8,161 nucleotides of DNA from Candidatus Peribacteraceae bacterium (GCA_022843885.1 JALHMU010000041.1:1-8161); one strand, 5' to 3'. Shown: positions 1 to 7,463, numbered from the stretch's first letter. Numbers and translations: made by a program. The notes: generated from the letters alone by a model not told the origin.

Positions 1-685
1 AGTCAGGCTTCAGCTCATGTGAGAAGTCACCGTTGGCAATCTTCATCGCAGCGACTTGAATTTTGCGGAGTGGATGCGTGATCCACACGGCAAGGAGCTG
101 TGCGAAGACCGTGATACCAAGCAAGAGAATGGCGATCGAGATCAAGAAGAACGTCACGACGAATCGTTGTGTTGTTTTCTGTGCGCCTGCAAGAACGTCG
201 GTTGCTTCGGCATTGATCTTTTCCAATGCCTGCGTGTTCTGGACGATAACGCTTAACGCGTTCTGTACTGCCACCGGATCTTCTCTCTGATCTTGGAGTA
301 CATGCAATGCCTGCGTTAATGCGGCCAACAGAGATTCTTCTTGTGAAATCAATTCGCTCTTCTCTTCGACGGCCAAAGCTTGATATGTCTCGCGAGATGC
401 GCCCAAGCTCAGTGTATTTTGATACAAATCTATCGCTTCGTTCACCGGTTCCTCTGCGGCACGAATGCGCGAAGGATCGGTCAGAACGCTGGAATCGATA
501 ACGGCCTCGCGAATGTCGCGCAGAGTCAACTGTGCTTCATAGCGTGCTGTTTGCGAATCCGCGATACTTGGAAGAAGGTCATATACCTCCTGGGCGAGGA
601 TCACGAGCATTCCGGTAAGAATGATCGCAAGTCCAAGAAAGGAAATGAGGAATTTATCCCTGAGGGTGATGCGAGGAAAGCGCAT
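1..685 (-). CDS. Membrane sensor protein with HAMP domain, N-terminal 228 residues (3' end outside window)
   Basis: This gene runs off the left edge, so only its first 228 residues are visible. In order they show a short basic N-terminus (MRFPRITLRDK), a first membrane helix at about residues 11-32, a mostly helical, charged domain of about 140 residues at 33-172, a second membrane helix at about 174-202, and the start of a HAMP linker at 203-228. The HAMP start has the conserved proline (THPLRK) followed by the typical NGDFSHEL segment. This is the usual layout of a sensor that detects something outside the membrane and passes a signal inward. The output domain lies outside the window, so histidine kinase, chemoreceptor or cyclic-di-GMP enzyme are all possible, with a kinase the commonest. 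The ATG at 685 is the only usual start after an upstream in-frame TAG. No Shine-Dalgarno site precedes it, but a good promoter does. The extracytoplasmic domain has no ligand motif I recognise. Confidence 0.85.
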   Translation of the reverse strand, partial: MRFPRITLRDKFLISFLGLAIILTGMLVILAQEVYDLLPSIADSQTARYEAQLTLRDIREAVIDSSVLTDPSRIRAAEEPVNEAIDLYQNTLSLGASRETYQALAVEEKSELISQEESLLAALTQALHVLQDQREDPVAVQNALSVIVQNTQALEKINAEATDVLAGAQKTTQRFVVTFFLISIAILLLGITVFAQLLAVWITHPLRKIQVAAMKIANGDFSHELKPD

Positions 686-722
686 GAATATGTGTGTTTG
701 GGTGTGAAATGACTATCTCATG

Positions 723-751
723 ATTTTAGCACACTTTTTTGCCTTAAACAA
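723..751 (-). promoter_or_regulatory. Predicted sigma-70-type promoter for the sensor gene
   Basis: Read on the minus strand, TTGTTT (751-746) is followed by a 17-base spacer and TAAAAT (728-723). A TGC directly before the -10 box gives an extended -10 (TGCTAAAAT). Transcription would start near 716, leaving a leader of about 30 bases before the ATG at 685. It lies in the gap after the hydrolase gene, so the sensor gene can be expressed apart from the lipoprotein-hydrolase pair. The same TGC extension occurs before the pilus ATPase gene in this window. Prediction by eye only. Confidence 0.55.
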
Positions 752-755
752 GGGC

Positions 756-1817
756 TCAATCCCCCATTTGCTCCTGTAGGAAAGCATGCATAAATCGATA
801 ATATTCGAGCCCTTCTGGCAAGTAATAGCGTCGTAGGGTATTCCACGTGAAAGAACGGATACTCCCGTGGTTCATCAGATCGGTTAAAAGTAGTTTTACC
901 GGAGCGTAGGGACGAATGGCATCGGCCAATTGGAGTGAATTTGTATACGGGAAAACTTTGTCATCCTTGGTATGCAAGATGTACACCGGCGCGCGAACGC
1001 GTGACACAAAATGCACTGGAGATATTTCACGGCCAGCATTTTTATAGAATTCCGACGCAAACAATTGCTCCAAAGTCGGGTACCCATTGCGGGAACCCAT
1101 CGCAGTCAAATCTTGTACATATTTCGGACTGGGCTGGAGTTGTACATGAGTATTTTGAAATGATGCTTTTCCGTGCAGGATGAAATCAGGCTGATCTTCC
1201 GAATCGAAAAATGGAGAAAAAGCGAGAATGAATGAAGCGCGATCTTGGAGAGCTTGGTCGGACGCTGCGGCAAAAATTGGACCATTGCCAATGCTCACAC
1301 CAAAAAATCCAACAGAGGAAATATGACGTGTCGGATCATCCAAAAAATGCAACGTGAGATTCACCAAATCCTCATTGGTCTGACGAGTGGGCAATGTGAC
1401 CGGATCCCCTTCCTCACGTGAATATGCAACAACGAGAAAACCAAGTCTGGCAAACGTTTCCGTGATGCGCAGCATCTCCGGACTTTGGTTGGCTTTTGTC
1501 GCCCACGGTGCATATAAAACGAGCATTTTGTCGTACGTCGGCGGCTCAAATGTCACGACATTAATCGTACGTCCGTTTTTGAGTTCGATCCGCATTTGCT
1601 GTTGAAGAGGATCATCGGTCAGATAGGAAAGCCAATGCAAACGATCATTTTTGAAAATGATGTTCGTCATCACTGCAACGGTGCGTGCGTGACTTGAAAT
1701 GCGAGGCAGCTGAAAGAGAACGAACGATACAATCGCAAAACCAAGAATAACAACCAAGAATCGGAAAATATATTTCTTTCGTCCGGAAGTGAAAATTGCT
1801 AATGAAAGAAATGCCAT
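756..1817 (-). CDS. Membrane-anchored alpha/beta hydrolase, 353 aa
   Basis: A single membrane helix at about residues 17-36, preceded by basic residues (SGRKK), should anchor the protein with its catalytic domain outside the membrane. The rest has the alpha/beta-hydrolase pattern: a strand and turn at 98-105 (MLVLYAPW), a nucleophile elbow G-V-S-I-G at 173-177 with Ser175 as nucleophile, an acid candidate at Asp285/Asp286 (ILHTKDDKVFPY), and a catalytic histidine candidate at His317 (LMNHGS). Spacing and order match the Ser-Asp-His triad of this fold, so activity as an esterase, lipase or peptidase is likely. The substrate cannot be told from sequence. The gene starts 21 bases after the NHL lipoprotein gene on the same strand and is probably co-transcribed with it, so both products may work in the cell envelope. 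It ends with TGA, and a TAA follows in frame four codons later. No Shine-Dalgarno site is visible before the ATG. Confidence 0.85.
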   Translation of the reverse strand: MAFLSLAIFTSGRKKYIFRFLVVILGFAIVSFVLFQLPRISSHARTVAVMTNIIFKNDRLHWLSYLTDDPLQQQMRIELKNGRTINVVTFEPPTYDKMLVLYAPWATKANQSPEMLRITETFARLGFLVVAYSREEGDPVTLPTRQTNEDLVNLTLHFLDDPTRHISSVGFFGVSIGNGPIFAAASDQALQDRASFILAFSPFFDSEDQPDFILHGKASFQNTHVQLQPSPKYVQDLTAMGSRNGYPTLEQLFASEFYKNAGREISPVHFVSRVRAPVYILHTKDDKVFPYTNSLQLADAIRPYAPVKLLLTDLMNHGSIRSFTWNTLRRYYLPEGLEYYRFMHAFLQEQMGD

Positions 1818-1838
1818 CGCTATGAATGAAGTTGTAGA

Positions 1839-4535
1839 TTATTTACAGTCAGGTGACGACATACCGTCACCATCACAATCGATACTTGCTTGGCTACTGG
1901 AAGATGCAGAAGACTGAGTGCTGCTCATCGTTGACGAAGCTCCGACAGAAGATGGTGGTACGTACGTCTGAGATGTGGACGATGCGCCCGTATCGATACA
2001 GACACCTGCAAGATCGCAGAATTGTGAATCGCTGCACTCATTTTGACAATCTTCACAACGACAGTCTTCGCCAAGGTGGCCGCTATCACGGCAAAGGCCA
2101 TCGAGGTTACAGATGATTGATTGTTTGGCAGACGCATTTGTCGGAGTGGCCGGCGAACATGCACCATTGTTCTTGAATTGAAGAATGCGGTTGTTTCCGT
2201 TATCTACTGCGTACAACGTGCATTGTTCTTGTACGAAGACCATACCAAGTGGATAGCGAATGGTTGTCGCAATCGGCGGGAAGCTTGTGACGTTCGTATT
2301 GAAACTCGGAGCACCCAACGTGACTTCCGGTGTCACGCTTACCGGCGTATTTGGATTGGTGTTTTTTCGGAAGGCAACAATACGGTTGTTCAAGGAATCG
2401 CTGACGAACAGATAATTTCCGTTCGCGGTCATATTTTGCGGAGCGAGCAGGTTGAGATCGCCAGCATTTCCGAGTGAAAGAACCATATTCAACGGACTGT
2501 TATCGACCGTCTTGATGCTTCCGAGTTTGAAGATGACCACACGGTGATTTCCAGTATCGGAAACATACACGTTGTCGCCATCGACCAGAACGCTACGAGG
2601 CAAACTAAGTTGATCGAGCGCCTGACCTTCCGTGACACTTACGAAACTTTCCTGACCAAGGACTGCGTCTGCAGCTTGTCCATTTTGGATTCCTTTCCTG
2701 AGATCAAATCTGAGAACGCGATTACGAATCGTATCTGCAACAAAGAGGTATCCGCGTGGACTGACCGAGACGCCGCGTGGCTGGTAGAAGTTGTCTGCCT
2801 GTGCGTCGGTAGCAGTCGTGATTCCGTCGGCAAAATTCGGCTGACCAAGAACGTAATCCGCCGCAGTATTCTGCGCAAATCTCGCTGCCGACACATTCGT
2901 ATAAACAAGCACGCGATGGTTCCCGCTATCGGTCACGAACAGTCTGTTACCAGCAAGATCAACTGCGAGTGATGTCGGCTGATTCATTTTCGATTCAGAT
3001 GTTCCCGGTGTACTGGTCGTGAAGTTCGGCTGACCAAGAATGAAGTCGGCTTGCTTGTCTTCGAACTCATTGTTCGTCGTGAGTTCGTACACAATGACGC
3101 GATTGTTTCGCTTATCAGCGACGAACGCTAAGTGATGCTTCGTATCTGTGACGATATCAGTTGGACTGCTCAAGCCGATATTACCGAGACCGCCGCGAGC
3201 GTTTGGTGCGTACTTATCGAATGCTGGAACATATTCGCTTTGGTCACCCATCTGACCGATCGTATCGGTAGCAGGTTGGTTCATCGTGAAACATCCGCAT
3301 GTCTGCTCGTAGCATGCGAGAAGTTCACTCGTACATGTGGGAGAGCACAAACTGTCGATCTGACCGTTTCTGATTCCTGCATCGCATTCTTCACCTTGCT
3401 GCAGAATACCGTCACCACAACGTGGAACGGTTTGCACGTCACAGACGATACCAAGTCGAGATGCTTCTTCTGCAGTCCAGCAACCGACATTTGCAACGCA
3501 GCACACGCTTGCACTCGAATTCCAACCATCAACCGATGTGCTACTGCTTCCGCCATTTCCACCGATCACTCCGTCATCAGATGAGCTTCCTCCGGATGTA
3601 TTGGAATCAGAAGAAGATCCTCCCGTAGAAGAATTTCCGCTATCGGAGGAACCTGTGCCATTGGAAGATCCGCCACCTGTTGAGGATGTATTTCCATTTG
3701 TGGATGAACCACCTCCGGAACTGCTTGGTGCACTTCCGGAAATATCACCCCATGAACTACTGCTTCCATTGCTGGATGGTGTTGAGGAAGGGCCACCGGC
3801 AGATGAACTGCTGTTCGCGGAACTGGTTCCCGCAGATGAAGACCCTCCACTTGTTGATGATGCACCGGAACTTCCTCCTCCACTGGAAGATCCACCGCTG
3901 GAACTTCCACCTGTGGCAGACGATCCGCCACCGGAAACTTCACCGGAAGGACCGGCATTCGCACCACCTGAACCTTGGCTGCTGGCTGCGGAGGTTGCTG
4001 TACTGCTTCCACCACTGTTTTCTCCGGAAATGTTTCCAACAACCGATGGGCCGTTTCCAGGGACGCCACCTGCGGGCGTTCCAATATTTCCGCTGACTTG
4101 ACCTGAGAAATCCGACAAAGGACATGAGGTCGTACCAAAATCTGCCGCGGGGAAACAATAGAAACCAGCATCTTCGTCTTGTCCTGTGGGATCCTCTTCG
4201 CAGCAGATCGAGCCTTCTCCGCATGGAGGTCCGTCTCCACATCCAAACGTACAGACGCCATTCACCATGATTCCCGCGCAAGAACTGACGGAACTCGAGC
4301 CGCCACCATTATTTCCAGTCGTACTTCCTCCGTTATTTCCTGCCGTACTTCCTGCGTTCCCTCCGGATGTGGTTCCGGTCAGATCATTCCCGTCGCATTT
4401 ATCGGCGCATGAGGAGCACGGCACATTGCCGTTACATTCGTCACTGACACAATCTTCGCAGTCCTTACATGCAGTAAGAACAACGGCTAGACAGGCAATG
4501 CTCGATAAGAGAAATCGTTTTTTCCAAGAAACCAT
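1839..4535 (-). CDS. Predicted surface lipoprotein: Ser/Gly stalk, Cys-rich modules and six-bladed NHL-type propeller, about 898 aa
   Basis: I place the start at the ATG at 4535. From there a signal peptide follows at once: basic MVSWKKR, a hydrophobic core, then the lipobox LTAC with Cys23 as lipidation site. The open frame extends upstream to a TTG at 4667, but that would add 44 charged residues before the signal. An AGAGG lies 12 bases before the ATG. After the signal come Cys-rich stretches (about 24-47 and 86-138), a Ser/Gly stalk (about 144-343), and a Cys-rich module (344-416) containing CGDGILQQGEECDAG, the signature of DUF4215-type repeats. Next are six NHL-like repeats (about 455-787), each ending in a pattern such as GNHRVLVY or LNNRIVAF and together forming one propeller. 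A second Cys-rich segment (793-848), a Ser-rich spacer and a C-terminal DCDGDG calcium-loop-like sequence (from 886) follow. NHL propellers usually bind protein or glycan partners. The ligand is unknown. Confidence 0.85.
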   Translation of the reverse strand: MVSWKKRFLLSSIACLAVVLTACKDCEDCVSDECNGNVPCSSCADKCDGNDLTGTTSGGNAGSTAGNNGGSTTGNNGGGSSSVSSCAGIMVNGVCTFGCGDGPPCGEGSICCEEDPTGQDEDAGFYCFPAADFGTTSCPLSDFSGQVSGNIGTPAGGVPGNGPSVVGNISGENSGGSSTATSAASSQGSGGANAGPSGEVSGGGSSATGGSSSGGSSSGGGSSGASSTSGGSSSAGTSSANSSSSAGGPSSTPSSNGSSSSWGDISGSAPSSSGGGSSTNGNTSSTGGGSSNGTGSSDSGNSSTGGSSSDSNTSGGSSSDDGVIGGNGGSSSTSVDGWNSSASVCCVANVGCWTAEEASRLGIVCDVQTVPRCGDGILQQGEECDAGIRNGQIDSLCSPTCTSELLACYEQTCGCFTMNQPATDTIGQMGDQSEYVPAFDKYAPNARGGLGNIGLSSPTDIVTDTKHHLAFVADKRNNRVIVYELTTNNEFEDKQADFILGQPNFTTSTPGTSESKMNQPTSLAVDLAGNRLFVTDSGNHRVLVYTNVSAARFAQNTAADYVLGQPNFADGITTATDAQADNFYQPRGVSVSPRGYLFVADTIRNRVLRFDLRKGIQNGQAADAVLGQESFVSVTEGQALDQLSLPRSVLVDGDNVYVSDTGNHRVVIFKLGSIKTVDNSPLNMVLSLGNAGDLNLLAPQNMTANGNYLFVSDSLNNRIVAFRKNTNPNTPVSVTPEVTLGAPSFNTNVTSFPPIATTIRYPLGMVFVQEQCTLYAVDNGNNRILQFKNNGACSPATPTNASAKQSIICNLDGLCRDSGHLGEDCRCEDCQNECSDSQFCDLAGVCIDTGASSTSQTYVPPSSVGASSTMSSTQSSASSSSQASIDCDGDGMSSPDCK
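2169..3218 (-). other. Region encoding the six-bladed NHL-type beta-propeller
   Basis: Within the lipoprotein gene, six segments share the blade pattern: an aliphatic run, then L-x-F-V-[AS/T]-D, then a turn ending N-x-R-[VI]. The endings seen in order are NNRVIVY, GNHRVLVY, IRNRVLRF, GNHRVVIF, LNNRIVAF and GNNRILQF. Between blades a second motif recurs, best seen as ILGQPNF, VLGQPNF and VLGQESF, weaker as LGAPSF. The repeat period is about 54-63 residues. Six blades match the usual closed NHL propeller. Confidence 0.75.
3507..4106 (-). repeat. Low-complexity tract encoding the Ser/Gly-rich stalk
   Basis: About 200 codons here are dominated by Ser and Gly with some Thr, Asn and Asp, in irregular blocks such as GGSSSGGSSSGGGSSG. 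At DNA level the tract is a degenerate triplet repeat. This explains why long open frames also appear on the opposite strand (proline- and glutamate-rich) and in another minus frame. Such tracts usually form flexible, extended or glycosylated linkers that hold a functional domain away from the membrane. Several different serine codons are used, so it is not a pure microsatellite. Confidence 0.85.
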
Positions 4536-4698
4536 CTTGGGGGCTATCCTCTCAATAACGCGGCTTTGAAGCAACATCCGCCGTCTTTTCCGCTCGACTT
4601 CATGGCGTTTTTCACGTGAATTGTGCATTTGTGCGGTCTTCCGTTCATGGAGGTTTTCCTCTACCAAAACACTCGTTTTTCTGCTATACTAAAGAGAA
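4536..4698. promoter_or_regulatory. Divergent intergenic region between lipoprotein and pilus operons
   Basis: These 163 bases separate two operons reading outward and should hold both promoters. The plus-strand promoter is clear and listed separately. I found no convincing minus-strand promoter; CACAAT around 4622 is only a weak -10 candidate. A perfect 10-base palindrome, TTCACGTGAA, sits at 4611-4620, about 75 bases from each gene start, and could be a regulator site. A short GAGG-TTTT-CCTC inverted repeat lies near 4650-4661. The region also stays open in the frame of the lipoprotein gene back to 4667. Confidence 0.4.
4682..4690 (+). promoter_or_regulatory. Extended -10 promoter element for the pilus operon
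   Basis: TGCTATACT combines a TGn extension with a strong -10 hexamer (TATACT at 4685-4690). No good -35 box lies 17 bases upstream, which extended -10 promoters tolerate. The ATG of the ATPase gene begins only 8 bases after the hexamer, so transcription would start at or within a few bases of the start codon and the message would be leaderless or nearly so. Confidence 0.5.
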
Positions 4699-6408
4699 AT
4701 GTCCAAAAAACACCAACTGCTTTCCATCGAGCAAGAAGAACATATTTTGAATTCACTCGTCGCGGGCAACTTGCTCACGCCGACCGATATCAAAGACGTT
4801 CGTCGACAATCGGAATTGGAAGACATGCCGGCGTTTGATTTGGCGATCGAACGAACGAATCTTTCCGGCGCACAGTCGGGACAATTGATCGCTCGTGAGT
4901 TCAACTGGCGCTTCACCGATTTGTCGAAGTGGAAGCCAACATCGAATGCACACACACTCGTGACCGGAAGCATGGCGCGCAGTCGCAGAATTCTTCTGTT
5001 CGCATTGGATGACATGCAAGCCAGCGTCGCGACGGATGATCCACGTGACATGCGTGGCGTGCATCTTTTGGAAAAGAAACTTGGTCGACCGGCTCGCATG
5101 TACTTTGCGATGCACAACGACTTGAAGTCGGCATTCCGCTGGTACAAGACAGACATCAAGCCTGCTGCAGAAACACTTGTGAAACGACATCAAGATGCGG
5201 TGCGCACAGGTATTCAAGACGACTCGATTCCAAAACTTTTGGATCTCATCATGCGTCATGCCGTTGCAAGCGGTGCATCCGACTTGCACATCGAACCGCA
5301 TCGAAACGAATTTATTATTCGTATGCGTGTCGACGGCATCATGCAACAGGAACTCACATTGCCGATGGCAATTCATGAACTCGTGATCTTGCGTATCAAA
5401 GTTCTTGCGAAGCTCGCAACAGACGAACACATGATGCCGCAAGACGGAAAGCTCGCGATCATCGATGAAGATGACGTGAACCAACGCACGGACGTTCGTA
5501 TTTCGATCGTGCCGACCATTCTGGGAGAAAAATGCGTGATGCGTCTTATGACTGCAATGGAACGTGGACTCAACTTGAACCGTCTCGGTCTCGCTCGCTC
5601 CGATCTTGAGATCATGAAGCGTCAGGCCGCACGCAGCTGGGGAATGATCCTCGTCACGGGACCAACAGGTTCCGGAAAAACAACGACGCTGTATTCGGTT
5701 CTGAAAATGTTGAACGATCCGGAAGACAACTTGATGACCATCGAAGATCCGGTCGAATACGAAATGAAAGGACTGACGCAGATTCAGGTGAACAGCCAAG
5801 TCGGACTCTCGTTCGCTACGGGTCTTCGCACCATCGTTCGTCAGGACCCGGATATCATCCTCGTCGGAGAAATCCGTGACGAAGAAACGGCTGACATCGC
5901 GGTCAACGCCGCTATGACCGGTCACTTGGTGCTCTCCACGCTGCACACCAACGATGCTGCTACTGCTTTCCCTCGTCTCCTTGAAATGAACGTCGAACCG
6001 TTCCTCGTTGCATCAACGGTGAACATCGTCGTCGCTCAGCGTCTCGTTCGTAAGATCTGTACACATTGTATTCGTAGCGAAGAGTCCTCACTGGATGAAC
6101 TCGCGAATCGCCTGCCGATTCATGCGCTTGAAATGCTTGGACGTCAGAACACGAAACTCCGCCTCTATAGAGGTATGGGTTGTAGCATGTGTAAGTTCAC
6201 CGGATATCTTGGTCGCCAAGGTATCTTCGAAATCCTGGAAGTCACACCGGAAATTAAGAAGATGATCATGTTGCACGCCAACGCAGATGAAATTGCCGTA
6301 CAGGCAAAGAAACAAGGTATGCGCACGATGTTCGAAGACGGTATCGATAAAGTTATTCAAGGTATCACCACTATTGAAGAAGTCTATCGTGTCGCCGTCA
6401 GTACCTAA
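4699..6408 (+). CDS. pilB: Type IV pilus / type II secretion assembly ATPase (PilB/GspE family), 569 aa
   Basis: This is a full-length member of the secretion ATPase family that powers pilin extraction from the membrane. The N-terminal part (about 1-150) resembles the T2SSE N-terminal domain and is the least conserved part. The ATPase core follows, with an Asp-box region (ASDLHIEPHRNE, 193-204), Walker A GPTGSGKT (321-328), Walker B with its catalytic glutamate (DIILVGEIRD, 385-394) and a His box (TGHLVLSTLHTN, 407-418). Two CxxC pairs (Cys454/Cys457 and Cys495/Cys498) form the zinc site typical of PilB and GspE and absent from PilT retraction ATPases, which supports an assembly role. It acts at the cytoplasmic face with the platform protein encoded 8 bases downstream. 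The ATG at 4699 gives the normal family N-terminus and lies just after an extended -10 promoter. Pilus versus pseudopilus or DNA-uptake system cannot be separated from this gene alone. Confidence 0.95.
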   Translation: MSKKHQLLSIEQEEHILNSLVAGNLLTPTDIKDVRRQSELEDMPAFDLAIERTNLSGAQSGQLIAREFNWRFTDLSKWKPTSNAHTLVTGSMARSRRILLFALDDMQASVATDDPRDMRGVHLLEKKLGRPARMYFAMHNDLKSAFRWYKTDIKPAAETLVKRHQDAVRTGIQDDSIPKLLDLIMRHAVASGASDLHIEPHRNEFIIRMRVDGIMQQELTLPMAIHELVILRIKVLAKLATDEHMMPQDGKLAIIDEDDVNQRTDVRISIVPTILGEKCVMRLMTAMERGLNLNRLGLARSDLEIMKRQAARSWGMILVTGPTGSGKTTTLYSVLKMLNDPEDNLMTIEDPVEYEMKGLTQIQVNSQVGLSFATGLRTIVRQDPDIILVGEIRDEETADIAVNAAMTGHLVLSTLHTNDAATAFPRLLEMNVEPFLVASTVNIVVAQRLVRKICTHCIRSEESSLDELANRLPIHALEMLGRQNTKLRLYRGMGCSMCKFTGYLGRQGIFEILEVTPEIKKMIMLHANADEIAVQAKKQGMRTMFEDGIDKVIQGITTIEEVYRVAVST

Positions 6409-6416
6409 CCTCTCCT

Positions 6417-7463
6417 ATGAAATTCAAACGTCGCCTTCGGCTTATAGATTCTCTCACGTTGATGAAACACTTGAGCATGACGCTCAAAGCTGGACTCAAC
6501 GTCTCGGAAGCTCTCAACACGCTTGATGCGAAGAAAGGAAGCATGCTGAAGAAAGTGATCGATCACCTTCGTACCAGCGTGGAAAGCGGACACACCTTCT
6601 CGGAAGCAATGGAAACAGCACCACGCGGTTTCCCACCAACCGTGTTGCAGTTGATTCGTACCGGAGAACTCTCTGGTGCGTTGCGCGAAAACATTGAAGA
6701 AGCCTCCGACTACATCACGGAAGTCGCCGAAACTCGCCGCGAAGTTCGTGGTGCGATGTTGTATCCGGCACTCGTATTCGTTGCTGTCACGGGTCTTGGT
6801 CTGTCGATCTCGATGTTCGTGTTGCCGCAGATCGTCCCATTGTTCGAAAGCATGAACGTAGAACTCCCACTCGCAACGCGCATCTTGATGAAGATCGCCA
6901 AAGCCTTCGAAGCACACGGTTGGCTGATCGTCATCGGTGTCATCTTGGGATTCGTCGGTATTATTTTCATCTTCCGCATCCCGGCGCTGAAGCCGATCAC
7001 GTCACGTATCTTGCTCGGCATCCCGATGATCGGAAAAATCATCCACCTCTTTAACTTGATGCACATCTCACGCACGCTCGGAAGTCTTCTGGGCAGCGGT
7101 ATTCCGATCGTCGAATCAGTGCAGATTACCGCACGTTCGATCGATAACCCTGTCTATCAAGCGATTCTCATCGATGTGAGTAAGCAAGTTGCGGACGGCA
7201 ATCCCCTTTCTGAAGGACTCTTGAAGCACAAACGTATTCCGACATTGTTCCAGCGTCTCATCAGCGTCGGTGAACGTACGGGAAGTATTCAGGAAACATT
7301 CATGTACTTGAGTGAGTTCTACAGCTCTGAACTGAAACACTCGGTGAAGAACCTGTCGACCGCACTTGAACCAGCGATGCTTATGATCGTCGGTAGCATG
7401 GTCGGTTTCGTGGTGTTCGCCATCATCACGCCGATTTACGACATCACGGGAAGCATTCAATAG
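6417..7463 (+). CDS. pilC: Type IV pilus inner-membrane platform protein (PilC/GspF family), 348 aa
   Basis: The protein has two T2SSF domains in tandem. The first (about 11-135) contains HLSMTLKAGLNVSEAL and the conserved LIRTGELSGAL. The second (about 214-336) repeats the pattern with LGSLLGSGIPIVESV and LISVGERTGSI. Membrane helices lie near 118-140, 168-188 and 318-340. PilC/GspF is the membrane platform that couples the assembly ATPase to pilin insertion into the fibre. At 348 residues it is shorter than many homologues of about 400, mainly because the N-terminal cytoplasmic extension is brief. Both domains look complete, so I do not read it as truncated. The gene begins 8 bases after the ATPase stop, so the two are surely one operon and their products partners. 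No Shine-Dalgarno site precedes the ATG; the upstream bases are pyrimidine-rich (CCTCTCCT). The TAG stop at 7461-7463 is part of a heptanucleotide repeat array. Confidence 0.95.
   Translation: MKFKRRLRLIDSLTLMKHLSMTLKAGLNVSEALNTLDAKKGSMLKKVIDHLRTSVESGHTFSEAMETAPRGFPPTVLQLIRTGELSGALRENIEEASDYITEVAETRREVRGAMLYPALVFVAVTGLGLSISMFVLPQIVPLFESMNVELPLATRILMKIAKAFEAHGWLIVIGVILGFVGIIFIFRIPALKPITSRILLGIPMIGKIIHLFNLMHISRTLGSLLGSGIPIVESVQITARSIDNPVYQAILIDVSKQVADGNPLSEGLLKHKRIPTLFQRLISVGERTGSIQETFMYLSEFYSSELKHSVKNLSTALEPAMLMIVGSMVGFVVFAIITPIYDITGSIQ

Noticed and set aside
56..712. Several plus-strand frames at the left end
   Set aside because: They lie antisense to the sensor gene, whose membrane helices and HAMP pattern are convincing.
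741..755. GCCTT..AAGGGC inverted repeat after the hydrolase gene as a terminator
   Set aside because: On the coding strand the stem is followed by A-rich rather than T-rich sequence, so it does not fit an intrinsic terminator.
744..758. TGA read as glycine (Gracilibacteria code), extending the hydrolase by four residues to a TAA
   Set aside because: No other gene here has an internal in-frame TGA, and glycine is amply coded by GGN; the standard code fits.
3538..4101. Plus-strand frame of 187 codons rich in proline and glutamate
   Set aside because: It is the antisense of the Ser/Gly triplet tract, has no independent start signal and no recognisable domain.
4649..4653. GGAGG as a plus-strand ribosome site
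   Set aside because: No start codon at useful distance opens a plausible gene; the ATPase start is 46 bases further on.
4536..4667. Longer 942-residue form of the lipoprotein starting at TTG 4667
   Set aside because: It would put 44 mostly charged residues before a clear signal peptide and lipobox; the ATG at 4535 fits export.
841..5050. Scattered CACGTG-containing sites (near 845, 1414, 5042) as a regulon motif
   Set aside because: These three lie within coding sequence and flanks differ; chance is a sufficient explanation.
4753..5946. Minus-strand frame of 397 codons opposite the pilus ATPase
   Set aside because: It overlaps a strongly conserved ATPase gene throughout, shows no motif and is a codon-bias shadow.
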